From Mycolicibacter sinensis (GTDB taxonomy: Bacteria; Actinomycetota; Actinomycetes; Mycobacteriales; Mycobacteriaceae), in NCBI RefSeq assembly GCF_001667945.1, contig NZ_LZJK01000151.1, positions 1-64,000 of the forward strand: a stretch of DNA of 64,000 nucleotides, in the 5' to 3' direction. Of this stretch, positions 16,066 to 23,883 are shown in pieces. Within the stretch, counting starts at the first letter, position 1. Each line of letters starts with the position of its first letter. The notes under the pieces were generated by a model. That model had not been told where the DNA came from and did not search any database. It worked only from the letters and a program-made list of their open reading frames with translations. The position numbers and the translations under genes are program-made.

Positions 16066-16695
16066 GTGAAGACGTCGCGGCTGGTGCTCATGGGTGCGGT
16101 AGCCGCGACGGTGCTCGGTTGTACCCGGTTCGTCGGTGGCACGGCGCTGGCACCGGTCGTGGCGCCGGTGCCCGACGGCGCCGTCCGCGTCGGGGCGATC
16201 CTGCTCGATACCTCCCGGATGCGCGGCATCACCGGTACCGACGAGGACCTGACGATCATCCCCACCATGGATTCCATCGCCCCGGTGGACATCGATGAGC
16301 TTGCCGCGACGGTGTCGCCACCGTGCCGCTTCGTCTTCACCGAGACGGCGGTGTTCGGCAGCGGGTACACCCAGTTCCGCAAGACCACCTACCAGTACCC
16401 GCCCAAGGGCGCGTTGATCTCCGAGGGCGCGGCCGCCTACCCCGACCCGCAGTTCGCCCGCCGCGCATTCGACGAGCTGGTGGCCACCGTCGCCGGTTGT
16501 GCCGGCAGCCCCGTCGGGCCGAAGATGGTCGGCGACTGGGGCGCCGACGAGCAGTCCCTGCACACCCGGCCCGGTGAGTGCGGGCGCGCCTACCTGCTCA
16601 AGGCGGTGGTGCTGCTGGAGGTCACCCACTGCGGCTTCTCCGAATCGATCGCTGACCTGGTGGTGACGAATATGGCGGCGGCGGTGCCGGGCTAA
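16066..16695 (+). CDS. lpqA: LpqA-like lipoprotein with a PknH-type extracellular sensor domain
   Basis: 209 residues from GTG 16066. The signal LVLMGAVAATVLGC ends in a lipobox (VLGC), predicting attachment to the outer face of the membrane. The mature part resembles the PknH-like sensor domain: ILLDTSRMRGITGTDEDLTI near residue 45 and three cysteines (SPPCRFVF, VAGCAGSP, THCGFSES) plus GECGRAYLL, enough for two disulfides. The ligand is unknown. The gene ends 10 nt from the convergent mnmA; in M. tuberculosis this junction is filled by esx, PPE and IS1081 genes. Confidence 0.82.
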   Translation: MKTSRLVLMGAVAATVLGCTRFVGGTALAPVVAPVPDGAVRVGAILLDTSRMRGITGTDEDLTIIPTMDSIAPVDIDELAATVSPPCRFVFTETAVFGSGYTQFRKTTYQYPPKGALISEGAAAYPDPQFARRAFDELVATVAGCAGSPVGPKMVGDWGADEQSLHTRPGECGRAYLLKAVVLLEVTHCGFSESIADLVVTNMAAAVPG

Positions 16696-16705
16696 GGCCG
16701 GTGGC

Positions 16706-17779
16706 TCAGGCGGTGTCGGCGATGGTGGCGCTGGCGATCACCTCGTCGCCGTGCGGGTCCGGGCGGTAGCAGACCAGCGTCTGACCGCGGGCCACCCCGC
16801 GCAGTGGCGCACGCAGCCGCACGCGCAGATCGTCGCCGACGAGCTCGGCCACCGCGCCCACGGTCTCCCCGTGGGCGCGCACCTGCACCTCGCATTCGAC
16901 CGGGCCGCGCCAGGCGCTTCCCGAGGTGAATACCGGCGTCCGTCCGGTCAGGCCCAGCACGTCCAGGTCGGCGGCGGTGCCGACGGTGATGGTGGCGGTG
17001 GCGGCGTCGATGCCGGTCACGTAGCGGGGCCGGCCGTCCGGGCCGGGGCCGGCGATGCCCAGGCCCTTGCGCTGGCCGATGGTGAAGCCGTGCACCCCGT
17101 CGTGCTCGGCCAGCACCGTCCCGCCGGCGTCGACGACCGCCCCGGGCCGCACCCCGATGTGGCTGCCCAGGAAGGTGCGGGTGTCGCCGGTCGGGATGAA
17201 GCAGATGTCGTGACTGTCGGGTTTGCTCGCCACCGCCAGGCCGCGTTCGGCGGCTTCGGCGCGGATGGCCGGCTTGGGGGTGTCGCCGATCGGGAACGCC
17301 GCGTGGCTGAGCTGTTCGGCGGTCAGCACCGCCAGCACATAGGACTGGTCCTTGTCGGCGTCGACCGCGCGGCGCAGCCGGCCGTCGGCGAGCCGGGCGT
17401 AGTGGCCGGTGGCCACCATGTCGAAGCCGAGCGCCACGGCGCGGGCGGCCACCGCGGAGAACTTGATCTTCTCGTTGCAGCGCACGCACGGGTTCGGGGT
17501 CTCACCGCGGGCATAGGAGTCGACGAAGTCGTCGATCACCTCGGCTTGAAACTGCTCAGAGAAGTCCCACACGTAGAACGGGATGCCCAGCAGGTCGGCG
17601 ACCCGGCGGGCGTCGTCGGAGTCCTCCCGCGAACAGCAGCCCCGCGAGCCGGTGCGCAGTGTGCCCGGGTTGCGGGACAGCGCCAGGTGCACGCCGACCA
17701 CCTCGTGCCCGGCATCGACCATGCGGGCGGCGGCGACCGACGAATCCACCCCGCCGCTCATCGCGGCTATGACTTTCAC
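16706..17779 (-). CDS. mnmA: tRNA-specific 2-thiouridylase
   Basis: 357 residues. MnmA activates uridine 34 of Lys, Glu and Gln tRNAs with ATP and adds sulfur taken from a cysteine desulfurase. The PP-loop SGGVDSSVAAARM is at residues 9-21. The two catalytic cysteines are visible in TPNPCVRCNEKIKF and DSHDICFIPTGD. The C-terminal beta-barrel begins around GFTIGQRKGLGI. Its ATG overlaps the cysteine desulfurase stop by 4 nt, so donor and acceptor of the sulfur are translationally coupled. Confidence 0.97.
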   Translation of the reverse strand: MKVIAAMSGGVDSSVAAARMVDAGHEVVGVHLALSRNPGTLRTGSRGCCSREDSDDARRVADLLGIPFYVWDFSEQFQAEVIDDFVDSYARGETPNPCVRCNEKIKFSAVAARAVALGFDMVATGHYARLADGRLRRAVDADKDQSYVLAVLTAEQLSHAAFPIGDTPKPAIRAEAAERGLAVASKPDSHDICFIPTGDTRTFLGSHIGVRPGAVVDAGGTVLAEHDGVHGFTIGQRKGLGIAGPGPDGRPRYVTGIDAATATITVGTAADLDVLGLTGRTPVFTSGSAWRGPVECEVQVRAHGETVGAVAELVGDDLRVRLRAPLRGVARGQTLVCYRPDPHGDEVIASATIADTA

Positions 17780-18954
17780 CGTGGCACCCCGGCGGCGGCC
17801 AGCATGGCCTGACGGGCCCGGTCCACCGCGCCCGGCAGCACCGCCAGCACCGCATCCACGTCGGCGTCGACGCTGGTGTGCCCCAATGACAGCCGCAGCG
17901 AGCCCCGCGCGGCCACCGGGTCAGCGCCCATCGCCGTCAGAACGTGCGACGGCCGCGCCACCCCGGCGGTGCAGGCCGAACCGGTGGAGCATTCGATGCC
18001 GTTGGCATCCAACAACATCAGCAGCGAGTCACCTTCGCAGCCGGCGAAGGTGAAGTGCGCGTTGCCCGGCAGCCGCTCGGTGCGCGACCCGTTGACGCAG
18101 GCGTCCTCAATCCGCGCGAGCACCCCGTCGATGAGCCGGTCCCGCATGGCCGCCACCCGGTCGGCGGTGTCCTCCAGTGAGCCCACCGCGATCTGCAACG
18201 CGGTTGCCATGCCGACGGCGCCGGCGACATCGGGTGTGCCCGAACGGATGTCACGCTCCTGGCCCCCGCCGTGCATCAGCGGAACACAGGCCACGTCGCG
18301 GCGCATCAACAGCGCGCCGGCCCCGCAGGGCCCACCGAACTTGTGGGCCGTCAGAGTCAGCGCCGACAGCCCGCTGCCCGCGAAGTCGACCGGCAGCTGA
18401 CCGACGGCCTGCACCGCATCGGAGTGCATGGGCACGCCGAATTCCGCTGCGACGGCGGCGAGTTCGGCAATCGGCAACACAGTGCCGACCTCGTTGTTGG
18501 CCCACATCACCGATACCAGTGCGACATCCTCAGAGTCCTGCAGCGCCGCGCGCAGCGCGTCCGGCGTCACCGAACCGTCGGCAGCGGTGGGCAGCCAGGT
18601 GATCTCGGCGTCTTCGTGGTCGGCGAGCCAGCTGACCGCGTCCAGCACAGCATGGTGTTCGATCTCGGTGGTGATGATCCGACGCCGGCGCGGGTCGGCG
18701 TCACGCCTGGCCCAGTAGATGCCCTTGACCGCCAGGTTGTCGCCGTCGGTGCCGCCGGCGGTGAACACCACCTCCGACGGACGTGCGCCCAGGAGTGCAG
18801 CGATCGACTCCCGGGACTCCTCCATCCGGCGGCGCGCGCTGCGGCCGGCGGCGTGCAGCGACGAGGCGTTGCCGACGGTGCCCATCACGGCCGTCATCGC
18901 CTCGATGGCCTCGGGGTACATCGGGGTGGTGGCTGCGTGATCCAGATAGACCAT
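17776..18954 (-). CDS. iscS: Cysteine desulfurase (IscS/NifS family)
   Basis: 392 residues from ATG 18954 (MVYLDHAATTPMYPEAIEAM); the frame stays open to 18999 but without homology. This PLP enzyme takes sulfur from cysteine as a persulfide. The PLP lysine is in LTLTAHKFGGPCGAG, the mobile-loop catalytic cysteine in CSTGSACTAGVARPSHVL, and the conserved HHAVLDAV near residue 100. Overlap with mnmA indicates supply for tRNA thiolation; M. tuberculosis Rv3025c also serves iron-sulfur assembly. Follows the plsC-like gene by 48 nt. Confidence 0.95.
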   Translation of the reverse strand: MVYLDHAATTPMYPEAIEAMTAVMGTVGNASSLHAAGRSARRRMEESRESIAALLGARPSEVVFTAGGTDGDNLAVKGIYWARRDADPRRRRIITTEIEHHAVLDAVSWLADHEDAEITWLPTAADGSVTPDALRAALQDSEDVALVSVMWANNEVGTVLPIAELAAVAAEFGVPMHSDAVQAVGQLPVDFAGSGLSALTLTAHKFGGPCGAGALLMRRDVACVPLMHGGGQERDIRSGTPDVAGAVGMATALQIAVGSLEDTADRVAAMRDRLIDGVLARIEDACVNGSRTERLPGNAHFTFAGCEGDSLLMLLDANGIECSTGSACTAGVARPSHVLTAMGADPVAARGSLRLSLGHTSVDADVDAVLAVLPGAVDRARQAMLAAAGVPR

Positions 18955-19002
18955 GACCCGCCCAGGATACCGGGCAGTTCCCGTCACCTCGGTGGCCATG
19001 CG

Positions 19003-19821
19003 TCAGCAGCAGATGCAGGCCTGCCGGGGCGGTCGCACCTGGCAGCCCACGGCGGCCTGGCAGCGGGCGGCCAGCTCGCGCCGATCTGTCCCGGGCAGCT
19101 GCAGGGATGCGACGTGCACCCGCGCGACGGTACGCCGTGCGGTGATCAGCCGGCGCATCGAGGCCGCCAGGGTGTCGTCGCCGACGAAGGCCGGCAGGGT
19201 CGAGCGGGATCCGTCGGGATGGTGGTAGCTGAGTTGTAGCGGCTGCACGGGGCGCGCCGCGTCGACGGCGGCCTGGAACATCGCCGGATAGAACCTGCCG
19301 TGGGCGCGCCCGCACCAGGTGGTGCCCTCCGGGAACGCCACGACGGTACGGCCTTCCCGCAATCTGGCGGCCACTGCCTCGACCACCGTCGGCAGCCGGC
19401 GCAGGCTGTCCCGGTCGATCGGGATGATCCGCATGAGGCGGGCCAGCGCCCCGATGCCGGGCCAGCTGATCAGGTCGGCGCGCGCCACGAATGTCCCCGG
19501 GCACACCGCGCCGACGACGAACACGTCCAGCCAGGAGATGTGCCCGCTGACCACCAGCATGCCGCGCAGGTTGCGCAACGGTGCCCCGATCGTCGTCACC
19601 CGCACTCCGAAGCAGCGCAACACCAGCCGGCAGCAGCCGCGCTGGAAGGTGACCCGGCCCGGCAGCGGCGCCGCCAGCAGCGGCAGCACCGGTAGCAGCA
19701 GCATCAGCAGGGCCAGCCGGGCCGCCACCACCGCCGGGAACAACAGCTTCGCGCCGCCGTGCACGCACGCCGGCGTACACGATGGCCGCGGCGCCCAGGC
19801 GTTGACGACCCCGTGGTTCAC
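19003..19821 (-). CDS. PlsC/OlsA-type 1-acyl-sn-glycerol-3-phosphate or lyso-lipid acyltransferase
   Basis: 272 residues from GTG 19821, overlapping the GNAT gene stop by 4 nt. A hydrophobic segment (FPAVVAARLALLMLLLPVLP) anchors it in the membrane. The catalytic HX4D motif is SGHISWLDVF, followed by the substrate motif VVAFPEGTTW and by PVQPLQLSY. It transfers an acyl chain to a lysolipid. Pairing with an OlsB-like GNAT suggests the two-step route to ornithine (amino-acid) lipids, OlsB then OlsA; a role in phosphatidic acid synthesis is the alternative. Equivalent to Rv3026c. The tail is cysteine-rich (RQACICC). Confidence 0.85.
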   Translation of the reverse strand: MNHGVVNAWAPRPSCTPACVHGGAKLLFPAVVAARLALLMLLLPVLPLLAAPLPGRVTFQRGCCRLVLRCFGVRVTTIGAPLRNLRGMLVVSGHISWLDVFVVGAVCPGTFVARADLISWPGIGALARLMRIIPIDRDSLRRLPTVVEAVAARLREGRTVVAFPEGTTWCGRAHGRFYPAMFQAAVDAARPVQPLQLSYHHPDGSRSTLPAFVGDDTLAASMRRLITARRTVARVHVASLQLPGTDRRELAARCQAAVGCQVRPPRQACICC

Positions 19822-20654
19822 GCGTCCGTGGCGACGTCGGCTGCCGCCGCGACCGAGCGCAGGCGGTTCAGGTAGCGGGTATCGGCGTCGCTGCGGCACA
19901 ACAGCGCCGGGAAGTCGCCCACCCCGAAGCCGGGGTCGTGGGCCGGTTCACCGCAGATCCGCGCGCCCAGCCGCAGATAGCCGCGCAGCAGCGGCGGCAG
20001 GACCGGACGGGCCGGCGGCGCGATCTCCTCGAGGCTCTTGCCGTCCAGCACCACCGGCCGATACGGCGTCAGCCGGTGCGGTGAGGCGTGGCGGCGCCGC
20101 ACGAAGTCGCGGACGCCGCGGATCTGGCTGCCGGGCGCGCCCTCGCCGTGGACGGGCACCGAGACGCAGCCGGTGATGTAGTCGTATCCGTAGCGGTCCA
20201 GGTAGGCCAGGATCCCGGCCCACATCAACAGCACGACGGCACCGTTGCGGTGCCCCGGGCGCACCACCGCCCGGCCCATCTCGACCAGCGACGGGCGCAG
20301 CGGATCGAGTGCGGCGACGTCGAATTCGGCTGCGCTGTAAAGGCCTCCGGCGGCGATGGCGCCGGTCGGGGGCAGCATCCGGTAGCAGCCGACCAGCGCT
20401 CCGGAGGTGTCGTCCCGCACCAGCAGGTGATCGCAGTATTGGTCGAATCGGTCGGCGTCTCGGCCGTCGGCCGCGGGCGGCAGGGTGAATCCCGGCTCGG
20501 TGCTGAACACCTCGTAGCGCAGCCGCTGCGCGGCTTCGATCAGGGCGGGCTCGGTGGATACCAGCAGCGAGTATCGCGGGGTGTCGGTGGTGGTGGTGGG
20601 CTCGGGGGCGATGAGAACAGAACCAGTGCTCACAATCGCCCACGGTCGCGCAGT
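19818..20654 (-). CDS. OlsB-like GNAT acyltransferase
   Basis: 278 residues from ATG 20654; a GTG at 20633 (MSTGSVLIAPEP) is equally possible and neither has a clear ribosome-binding site. The fold is that of the hemolysin-like/ornithine N-acyltransferase GNATs: LRYEVFSTEPGFTLP near the N-terminus, DQYCDHLLVRDDTSGALVGC, LVEMGRAVVRPGHRNGAVVL, and YITGCVSVPVHG. OlsB transfers a 3-hydroxyacyl group from ACP to ornithine. Its 4-nt overlap with an OlsA-like gene supports amino-acid lipid synthesis. Equivalent to Rv3027c. It heads a run of four minus-strand genes ending in mnmA. Confidence 0.75.
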   Translation of the reverse strand, partial: TARPWAIVSTGSVLIAPEPTTTTDTPRYSLLVSTEPALIEAAQRLRYEVFSTEPGFTLPPAADGRDADRFDQYCDHLLVRDDTSGALVGCYRMLPPTGAIAAGGLYSAAEFDVAALDPLRPSLVEMGRAVVRPGHRNGAVVLLMWAGILAYLDRYGYDYITGCVSVPVHGEGAPGSQIRGVRDFVRRRHASPHRLTPYRPVVLDGKSLEEIAPPARPVLPPLLRGYLRLGARICGEPAHDPGFGVGDFPALLCRSDADTRYLNRLRSVAAAADVATDA

Positions 20655-20752
20655 CATGCGGCGTAGAGGCAATCACCGCATGACATGTCGGTGCACTCTC
20701 GGTGACGAGTTGCAGCCTCCGGGCGGTCCGCGCGCTGGCAGCGGCAACTCGA

Positions 20753-20827
20753 GAGAAATCGACATTGTGACGATAAAAATCAACGTTGTGTAGACTTTGT
20801 CGGCAAAGTGCTCGATCGCGATTTCTC
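20753..20827 (+). promoter_or_regulatory. Operator candidates upstream of the SDR-tetR operon
   Basis: ACTTTG-TCGG-CAAAGT at 20794-20809 is a perfect 16-bp palindrome of TetR-operator size, 37 nt before the ATG at 20847. A wider inverted repeat GAGAAATCG (20753-20761) / CGATTTCTC (20819-20827) encloses it. The stretch between, rich in A and T, should hold the promoter. The TetR gene is second in the operon, so autoregulation is likely but not shown. Confidence 0.55.
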
Positions 20828-20846
20828 GGTCCCAACGGGGGTGCAA

Positions 20847-21695
20847 ATGCCGACACAGCAGTGGCTCATCACCGGCGTCAGCACGGGTCTGGGCCGTGCC
20901 TTCGCCCAAGCGGCTTTGGCCGCCGGGCACACCGTCGTCGGGACGGTGCGGTCCGCAGATGACCTAGCGGCCTTCCGCGCGCTCAAACCCGGGTACGCCC
21001 ACGGCCGCATCGTGGACGTGACGGACGACGACGCCGTTGCGAGTCTGTTCAACGAGGTAGAACAGTGCGTCGGCCCATTGGATGTCGTCGTCGCCAACGC
21101 CGGCTACGGCCTGGAGGGCACCTTCGAGGAGACTCCACTGGCCGAGGTGAGGCGACAGTTCGCGGTCAACGTGTTCGGGACCGTGGCCACCCTGCAGGCC
21201 GCACTGCCGCAGATGCGCCGGCGCCGGCGCGGACACTTGATGGCCGTCACCTCCATGGGCGGGCTCATGGCCGTCCCCGGCATGTCGGCCTACTGCGGCA
21301 GCAAGTTCGCTGTCGAAGGCATCCTGGAAGCACTCGGCAAAGAGGTTGCGCAGTTCGGGATCCACGTGACAGCGATCGAGCCTGGCTCCTTCCGCACCGA
21401 CTGGGCCGGACGATCCATGACACGCGCCGCGCGGAGCATCGCCGACTACGACGAGCTGTTCGGTCCCATCCGCGAAACCCGAAAGCAGGCCAGCGGCAGG
21501 CAGCTGGGCAACCCGGCGAAAGCCGGCGACGCCATCGTGCACATCGCGTCGCTCGAGCGGCCACCGGCACATCTCGTCCTGGGCTCAGATGCGCTGCGAC
21601 TGATCACCGCCGCGCGCGCGGCTGTAGACGAGGAGATCCGGAGCTGGGAAATGCTTTCCCGCACAACCGACTTCGCCGAAGGCGCCGCGCTCTGA
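20847..21695 (+). CDS. Short-chain dehydrogenase/reductase
   Basis: 282 residues from ATG 20847; an in-frame GTG at 20808 would place the palindrome inside the gene. Classical SDR motifs: TGVSTGLG (cofactor, residues 8-15), NAGYG, catalytic Ser in VTSMGGLMA and YCGSKFAVEG (Tyr and Lys). The charged residue after the second strand (TVRSAD) fits NADP preference. Substrate unknown. The stop overlaps the tetR start by one base (TGATG), a two-gene operon in which the reductase is probably the regulated function. Confidence 0.88.
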   Translation: MPTQQWLITGVSTGLGRAFAQAALAAGHTVVGTVRSADDLAAFRALKPGYAHGRIVDVTDDDAVASLFNEVEQCVGPLDVVVANAGYGLEGTFEETPLAEVRRQFAVNVFGTVATLQAALPQMRRRRRGHLMAVTSMGGLMAVPGMSAYCGSKFAVEGILEALGKEVAQFGIHVTAIEPGSFRTDWAGRSMTRAARSIADYDELFGPIRETRKQASGRQLGNPAKAGDAIVHIASLERPPAHLVLGSDALRLITAARAAVDEEIRSWEMLSRTTDFAEGAAL

Positions 21696-22306
21696 TGGTC
21701 CGTCACCACCCGGCACACGGCCGCCGCCCCACGGTGCGTAAGGGCGATCTCCGCGAGCAGGCGATTCTGGACACCTGCGAAGCTCTGCTGGCGCAAACGG
21801 GCTACGACGCCATGACCGTCGCCGACATCGCCCAGGGCGCCGGCATCACCCGCGGCGCCTTGTACTTCTACTTCGGGTCGAAGCAAGACGTGGTCACCGC
21901 ACTCGTCGCCCGCACCGTCGAGCACTTGTGGGAGCGGTCCCGCGCCACCGCAGAGACCGACGACCCGTGCCAGGCAATCGCAGCGGCCATGCAGCGCACA
22001 GTCGAGCTGTGGAACGAGCACGGCCTAGTCATGCGCACAGCGATCGACCTGTCGTTGACCGTGCCGGAGATCGGCAGACTGTGGAGCCATACCGCTGACT
22101 TGTTCATCGCGGCCATCACCGCCGTCCTGGAACGAGCCGGCGTTGAGTCCGGCACGAAACCCGAACAGGCGCCTGCAATGGCGCGCACCTTGTGTTGGAT
22201 GATCGAGCGGACCTTCTACCACACATCGCACGAATCTCGCGAGGAACTCCAACGGGCATCGAAGACGTGCGAACACATCTGGCTGATCAGCGCCGGGCTG
22301 ACCTGA
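21695..22306 (+). CDS. TetR-family regulator (EthR-like)
   Basis: 203 residues. The N-terminal helix-turn-helix is clear: AILDTCEALLAQTGYDAMTV, then IAQGAGITRGALYFYFGSKQ. The C-terminal ligand domain resembles that of EthR-type regulators in pattern (LVMRTAIDLSLTVPEIGRLW, CWMIERTFYHTSHES). Such proteins release their operator on binding a hydrophobic ligand. Cotranscribed with the SDR gene and likely to repress it through the 20794-20809 palindrome. Convergent with the next SDR gene, 21 nt away. Confidence 0.9.
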   Translation: MVRHHPAHGRRPTVRKGDLREQAILDTCEALLAQTGYDAMTVADIAQGAGITRGALYFYFGSKQDVVTALVARTVEHLWERSRATAETDDPCQAIAAAMQRTVELWNEHGLVMRTAIDLSLTVPEIGRLWSHTADLFIAAITAVLERAGVESGTKPEQAPAMARTLCWMIERTFYHTSHESREELQRASKTCEHIWLISAGLT

Positions 22307-22327
22307 TGACGCCCCGGTATGCCAACC

Positions 22328-23053
22328 TCAGGCGGCAGCACCGCCGCCGTCGGCGTGCAGCGTCGAGCCGGTGATGAAACTGGACCGCGGCGAGGCCAGA
22401 AACAGTACGGCTTCGGCGATCTCGGACGCCTGCGCGGTGCGGCCGAGCGGAAGCGCCCGGCCCAGTTCGTCGTTGACGTCGCCCCACTCGGCCACCACCC
22501 CCGCGGTAGCGGTGGGTCCGGGCGCGACGCTGTTCACCCGCACCCCGTGCGGCCCGAACTCGGCAGCCCAGGTTCGGGTCAGCGATTCCAGGGCGGCTTT
22601 GGACGCGCTGTAGCTTGACGCGCCCGGAACGCCTTTGAAGGCGACCATGCTGGTGACGTTGACGATGGCGCCGCGCCCGCGCCGCAACATGGCCGGCACC
22701 AGGGCCGCAACCAAGAAGTAGGCGCCGCGCACGTTGGTGTCAAACGTCGACTCGAATGACGAGACGTCCTGGTCGACGGTGAGCGCGCCGGGGAAACTGG
22801 CGGCGTTGTTCACCAGGATGTCGACATCACCACACTGCCGGGCAAGGGAGTGCACCGATTCGAGGTCCGCCAGATCGGCGGCCACGAACCGCACGCCGTC
22901 GCCGAGTTCGGCGACGGCGGCGGCACCGCGACCAGCGGAACGGCCGGTGATGATCACCGTGGCGCCGTGCCGCGCCAGCAGCCGGGCCGACTCCAGTCCG
23001 ATACCGGCGGTCCCGCCGGTCACCACCGCGGTCTGGCCCGCCAGCTCGCTCAC
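22328..23053 (-). CDS. SDR-family oxidoreductase
   Basis: 241 residues with TGGTAGIG at residues 12-19, DLADLESVHSLA, NNAAS, VNVTSMVAFKG and the YSASKAALESL active site, followed by VNSVAPGPTATAG; the C-terminus (FITGSTLHADGG) is typical of FabG-like enzymes. The basic GRSAGR after the second strand suggests NADP. Substrate unknown. Start overlaps the upstream NAD(P)-binding gene by 4 nt, so the pair is coupled. Confidence 0.88.
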   Translation of the reverse strand: MSELAGQTAVVTGGTAGIGLESARLLARHGATVIITGRSAGRGAAAVAELGDGVRFVAADLADLESVHSLARQCGDVDILVNNAASFPGALTVDQDVSSFESTFDTNVRGAYFLVAALVPAMLRRGRGAIVNVTSMVAFKGVPGASSYSASKAALESLTRTWAAEFGPHGVRVNSVAPGPTATAGVVAEWGDVNDELGRALPLGRTAQASEIAEAVLFLASPRSSFITGSTLHADGGGAAA

Positions 23054-23793
23054 TGGGTCGCCAGCCAGTCCGCCAGGCGGGTCTGGGCCAGGATCGCGTC
23101 GGGGCCGGTGACCAGGCCGGTGTCCCCCACCTTGGTGCCGAAGTAGACGGCCGCCGGGTCGACCACGATCGGCAGGGTCTCGCCGCGGTGCGCTAGCGCC
23201 GCAGCGGCCAGTTCGGCGAACGTCATCTTCTCCGGACCGCCGACGTTGACGATCCCGTCCACCGGGGCCGCCTGGGCCGCACGGGCCACCGCGGCGGCCA
23301 CGTCGGCGCCGGCGATCGGCTGGATCAGCCCCTCGGGGGCCCGCACCACACCGTCGACGGTCAAAGACGCGGTGATCGCGTCGGCGAACTCGTGAAACTG
23401 GGTGGCGCGCACGATGGTGTAGGGCAGCCCCGAGTCGGTGATGATCCGTTCCTGGGCCACCTTGGCGCGCATGTAGCCGCTGTCCGGCAGGGCGTCGCAG
23501 CCCACGATCGACAGCGCCACGTAGTGGCTGACATCGGCCTTTTTCGCCGCTGCGACCTGGTTGGTGGTCGAGCGGGTGAAGAAGTCCATGACCGGGTCGT
23601 CGTCGAAGTTCGGGGAGTTCACCACGTCGACCAGCACGTCGGCGCCCGACAGCGCCTCAACCAGGCCCTGGCCGGTCAGGACGTCGGCGCCGGTGTCGCG
23701 CGACGCCGCCACCGGCTCGTGCCCGGCCGCGGCCAGCAGCGCGACGACCTTCGAGCCGATCTGCCCGCTGGCGCCCATCACGGTGATTTTCAT
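23050..23793 (-). CDS. NmrA-like NAD(P)-binding protein (atypical SDR)
   Basis: 247 residues starting MKITVMGASGQIGSKVVALL, the glycine-rich nucleotide site of atypical SDRs. Blocks such as VSHYVALSIVGCD, GYMRAKVAQERIITDSGLPY and TIVRATQFHEF match NmrA/NAD(P)H-binding proteins of the YwnB type; the usual YxxxK is only partly kept (YMRAK). Probably a redox sensor or reductase; no substrate. First gene of a pair with the SDR at 22328, 90 nt downstream of the LuxR-type regulator, on the same strand. Confidence 0.85.
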   Translation of the reverse strand: MKITVMGASGQIGSKVVALLAAAGHEPVAASRDTGADVLTGQGLVEALSGADVLVDVVNSPNFDDDPVMDFFTRSTTNQVAAAKKADVSHYVALSIVGCDALPDSGYMRAKVAQERIITDSGLPYTIVRATQFHEFADAITASLTVDGVVRAPEGLIQPIAGADVAAAVARAAQAAPVDGIVNVGGPEKMTFAELAAAALAHRGETLPIVVDPAAVYFGTKVGDTGLVTGPDAILAQTRLADWLATQ

Positions 23794-23883
23794 TTCTTCC
23801 AGACCTCCTTGGTCGACTGTGGTGTGTCCACAGTGGCACTGCAGAGGCCGTGCCGGTACCCCGGAAAGTCCGTAGTCTGCGGG

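Noticed and set aside
16706..18954. iscS-mnmA as the start of an Isc or Suf iron-sulfur assembly operon
   Set aside because: No scaffold, chaperone or ferredoxin genes follow; the coupling is to tRNA thiolation only.
20673..20930. Minus-strand frame across the SDR-tetR promoter
   Set aside because: It covers the operator region and the SDR start; no family resemblance.
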